Assembly (NCBI GenBank): GCA_900759475.1
Contig: CAAEVK010000029.1
Coordinates: forward strand, 1 to 6,608
From: Clostridia bacterium
GTDB taxonomy: Bacteria; Bacillota; Clostridia; TANB77; CAG-508
Direction: 5' to 3'
Length of the DNA stretch: 6,608 nucleotides
Shown here: positions 6,424 to 6,608 of the stretch, one piece after another
How the letters are laid out: the number at the start of each line of letters is the position of its first letter
How positions within the stretch are numbered: the stretch's first letter is position 1
Notes under the pieces: model-generated
What the model saw: the letters and a program-made list of their open reading frames with translations, nothing else
What the model was told of the DNA's origin: nothing
Database searches by the model: none
Position numbers and translations under genes: made by a program

Positions 6424-6453
6424 ATTATATGAAGTTAAAAGAAAAAATGTGAA
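6424..6453 (-). promoter_or_regulatory. Predicted feoB promoter
   Basis: On the minus strand TTCACA (6453-6448) is followed after 18 nt by a perfect TATAAT (6429-6424). The leader before the ATG at 6390 would be about 30 nt. I see no clear Fur-box palindrome overlapping it, so iron control is expected from the gene's function but not shown here. Confidence 0.6.
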
Positions 6454-6455
6454 TA

Positions 6456-6544
6456 TTTAGACAAAGGGACGGGGCTTTTGTCTTAAGGTTTTTTAAGAAA
6501 ATTCCTTAAAAGTTTAAGACAAAAGCCCCGTCAGGCTGTCTGAG
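6456..6544. repeat. Long nested palindrome upstream of feoB
   Basis: Positions 6468-6486 and 6514-6532 are perfect 19-bp inverted complements (GACGGGGCTTTTGTCTTAA on the left). Pairing resumes outside with AGACA (6459-6463) and TGTCT (6537-6541). A smaller palindrome is nested in the left arm: AGACAAA (6459-6465) with TTTGTCT (6477-6483). The central segment can also pair, TTAAGG (6483-6488) with CCTTAA (6504-6509). It is markedly richer in G+C than its surroundings and no T-run follows the stem on the plus strand. It resembles a dispersed palindromic or miniature-transposon-like repeat more than a terminator, but only one copy is visible. Confidence 0.6.
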
Positions 6545-6608
6545 AATAAGATACTTTAATGAATTTTTAAAACTTGAGTTTTTTTCCAAAATAGAAAACA
6601 GGAAATTA
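6545..6608. other. Right edge without recognisable feature
   Basis: This A+T-rich stretch contains only a very small AAAACT/AGTTTT palindrome before a T-run. I can support no gene or site in it. Confidence 0.5.

Noticed and set aside
6564..6585. Intrinsic terminator at AAAACTTGAGTTTT plus T-run
   Set aside because: The stem is six mostly A-T pairs with a 2-nt loop, too weak to support.

Overview
The window is about three-quarters A+T, with strong AGGAGG-type ribosome binding sites, TAA stops and short intergenic gaps. This suggests a low-GC Bacillota, most likely an uncultured gut-type Clostridia; the assignment is an inference from composition and protein style. 

Layout. Positions 1-160 hold hairpins and a short direct repeat but no gene. 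Positions 161-2094 (minus strand) carry a three-gene operon read msl, avd, RT: a small protein matching the N-terminal (mismatch-recognition-type) domain of MutS, a four-helix-bundle Avd protein, and a reverse transcriptase with the IGNxxSQ motif of diversity-generating retroelements (DGRs). No template repeat, variable repeat or target gene could be found here. A divergent intergenic region (2095-2398) leads into a plus-strand AMP-forming long-chain acyl-CoA synthetase (2399-4118). A bidirectional terminator (about 4136-4199) separates it from the convergent feoB (ferrous iron transporter, 4252-6390, minus). The right edge holds a long nested palindrome (6456-6544).

The central observation: read conventionally, msl, RT and the acyl-CoA synthetase are broken by four frameshifts. 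All four are +1, and at each one the place where the protein family requires the frame change carries an in-frame CGG codon. Skipping the C and reading the next three bases (GGA, GGA, GGT, GGT) as glycine restores full-length proteins: 136, 365 and 572 residues. In two genes the glycine is a conserved family residue (G-IPIGN in the RT, GSxG in the synthetase). In the MutS-like protein the restored length aligns residue for residue with MutS at one site. I find no CGG codon in frame anywhere else in about 1,900 codons, including all of feoB, although at least eight CGG trinucleotides occur out of frame. CGA, CGT, AGA and AGG are all used as ordinary arginine codons.

The simplest reading is that CGG is not decoded as arginine in this organism and that ribosomes shift +1 there, taking CGGN as glycine. 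This affects both a retroelement and a housekeeping-type gene, so it looks like a property of the cell's translation rather than decay of one element. Coincident indels or sequence error remain possible, and the claim needs whole-genome testing.
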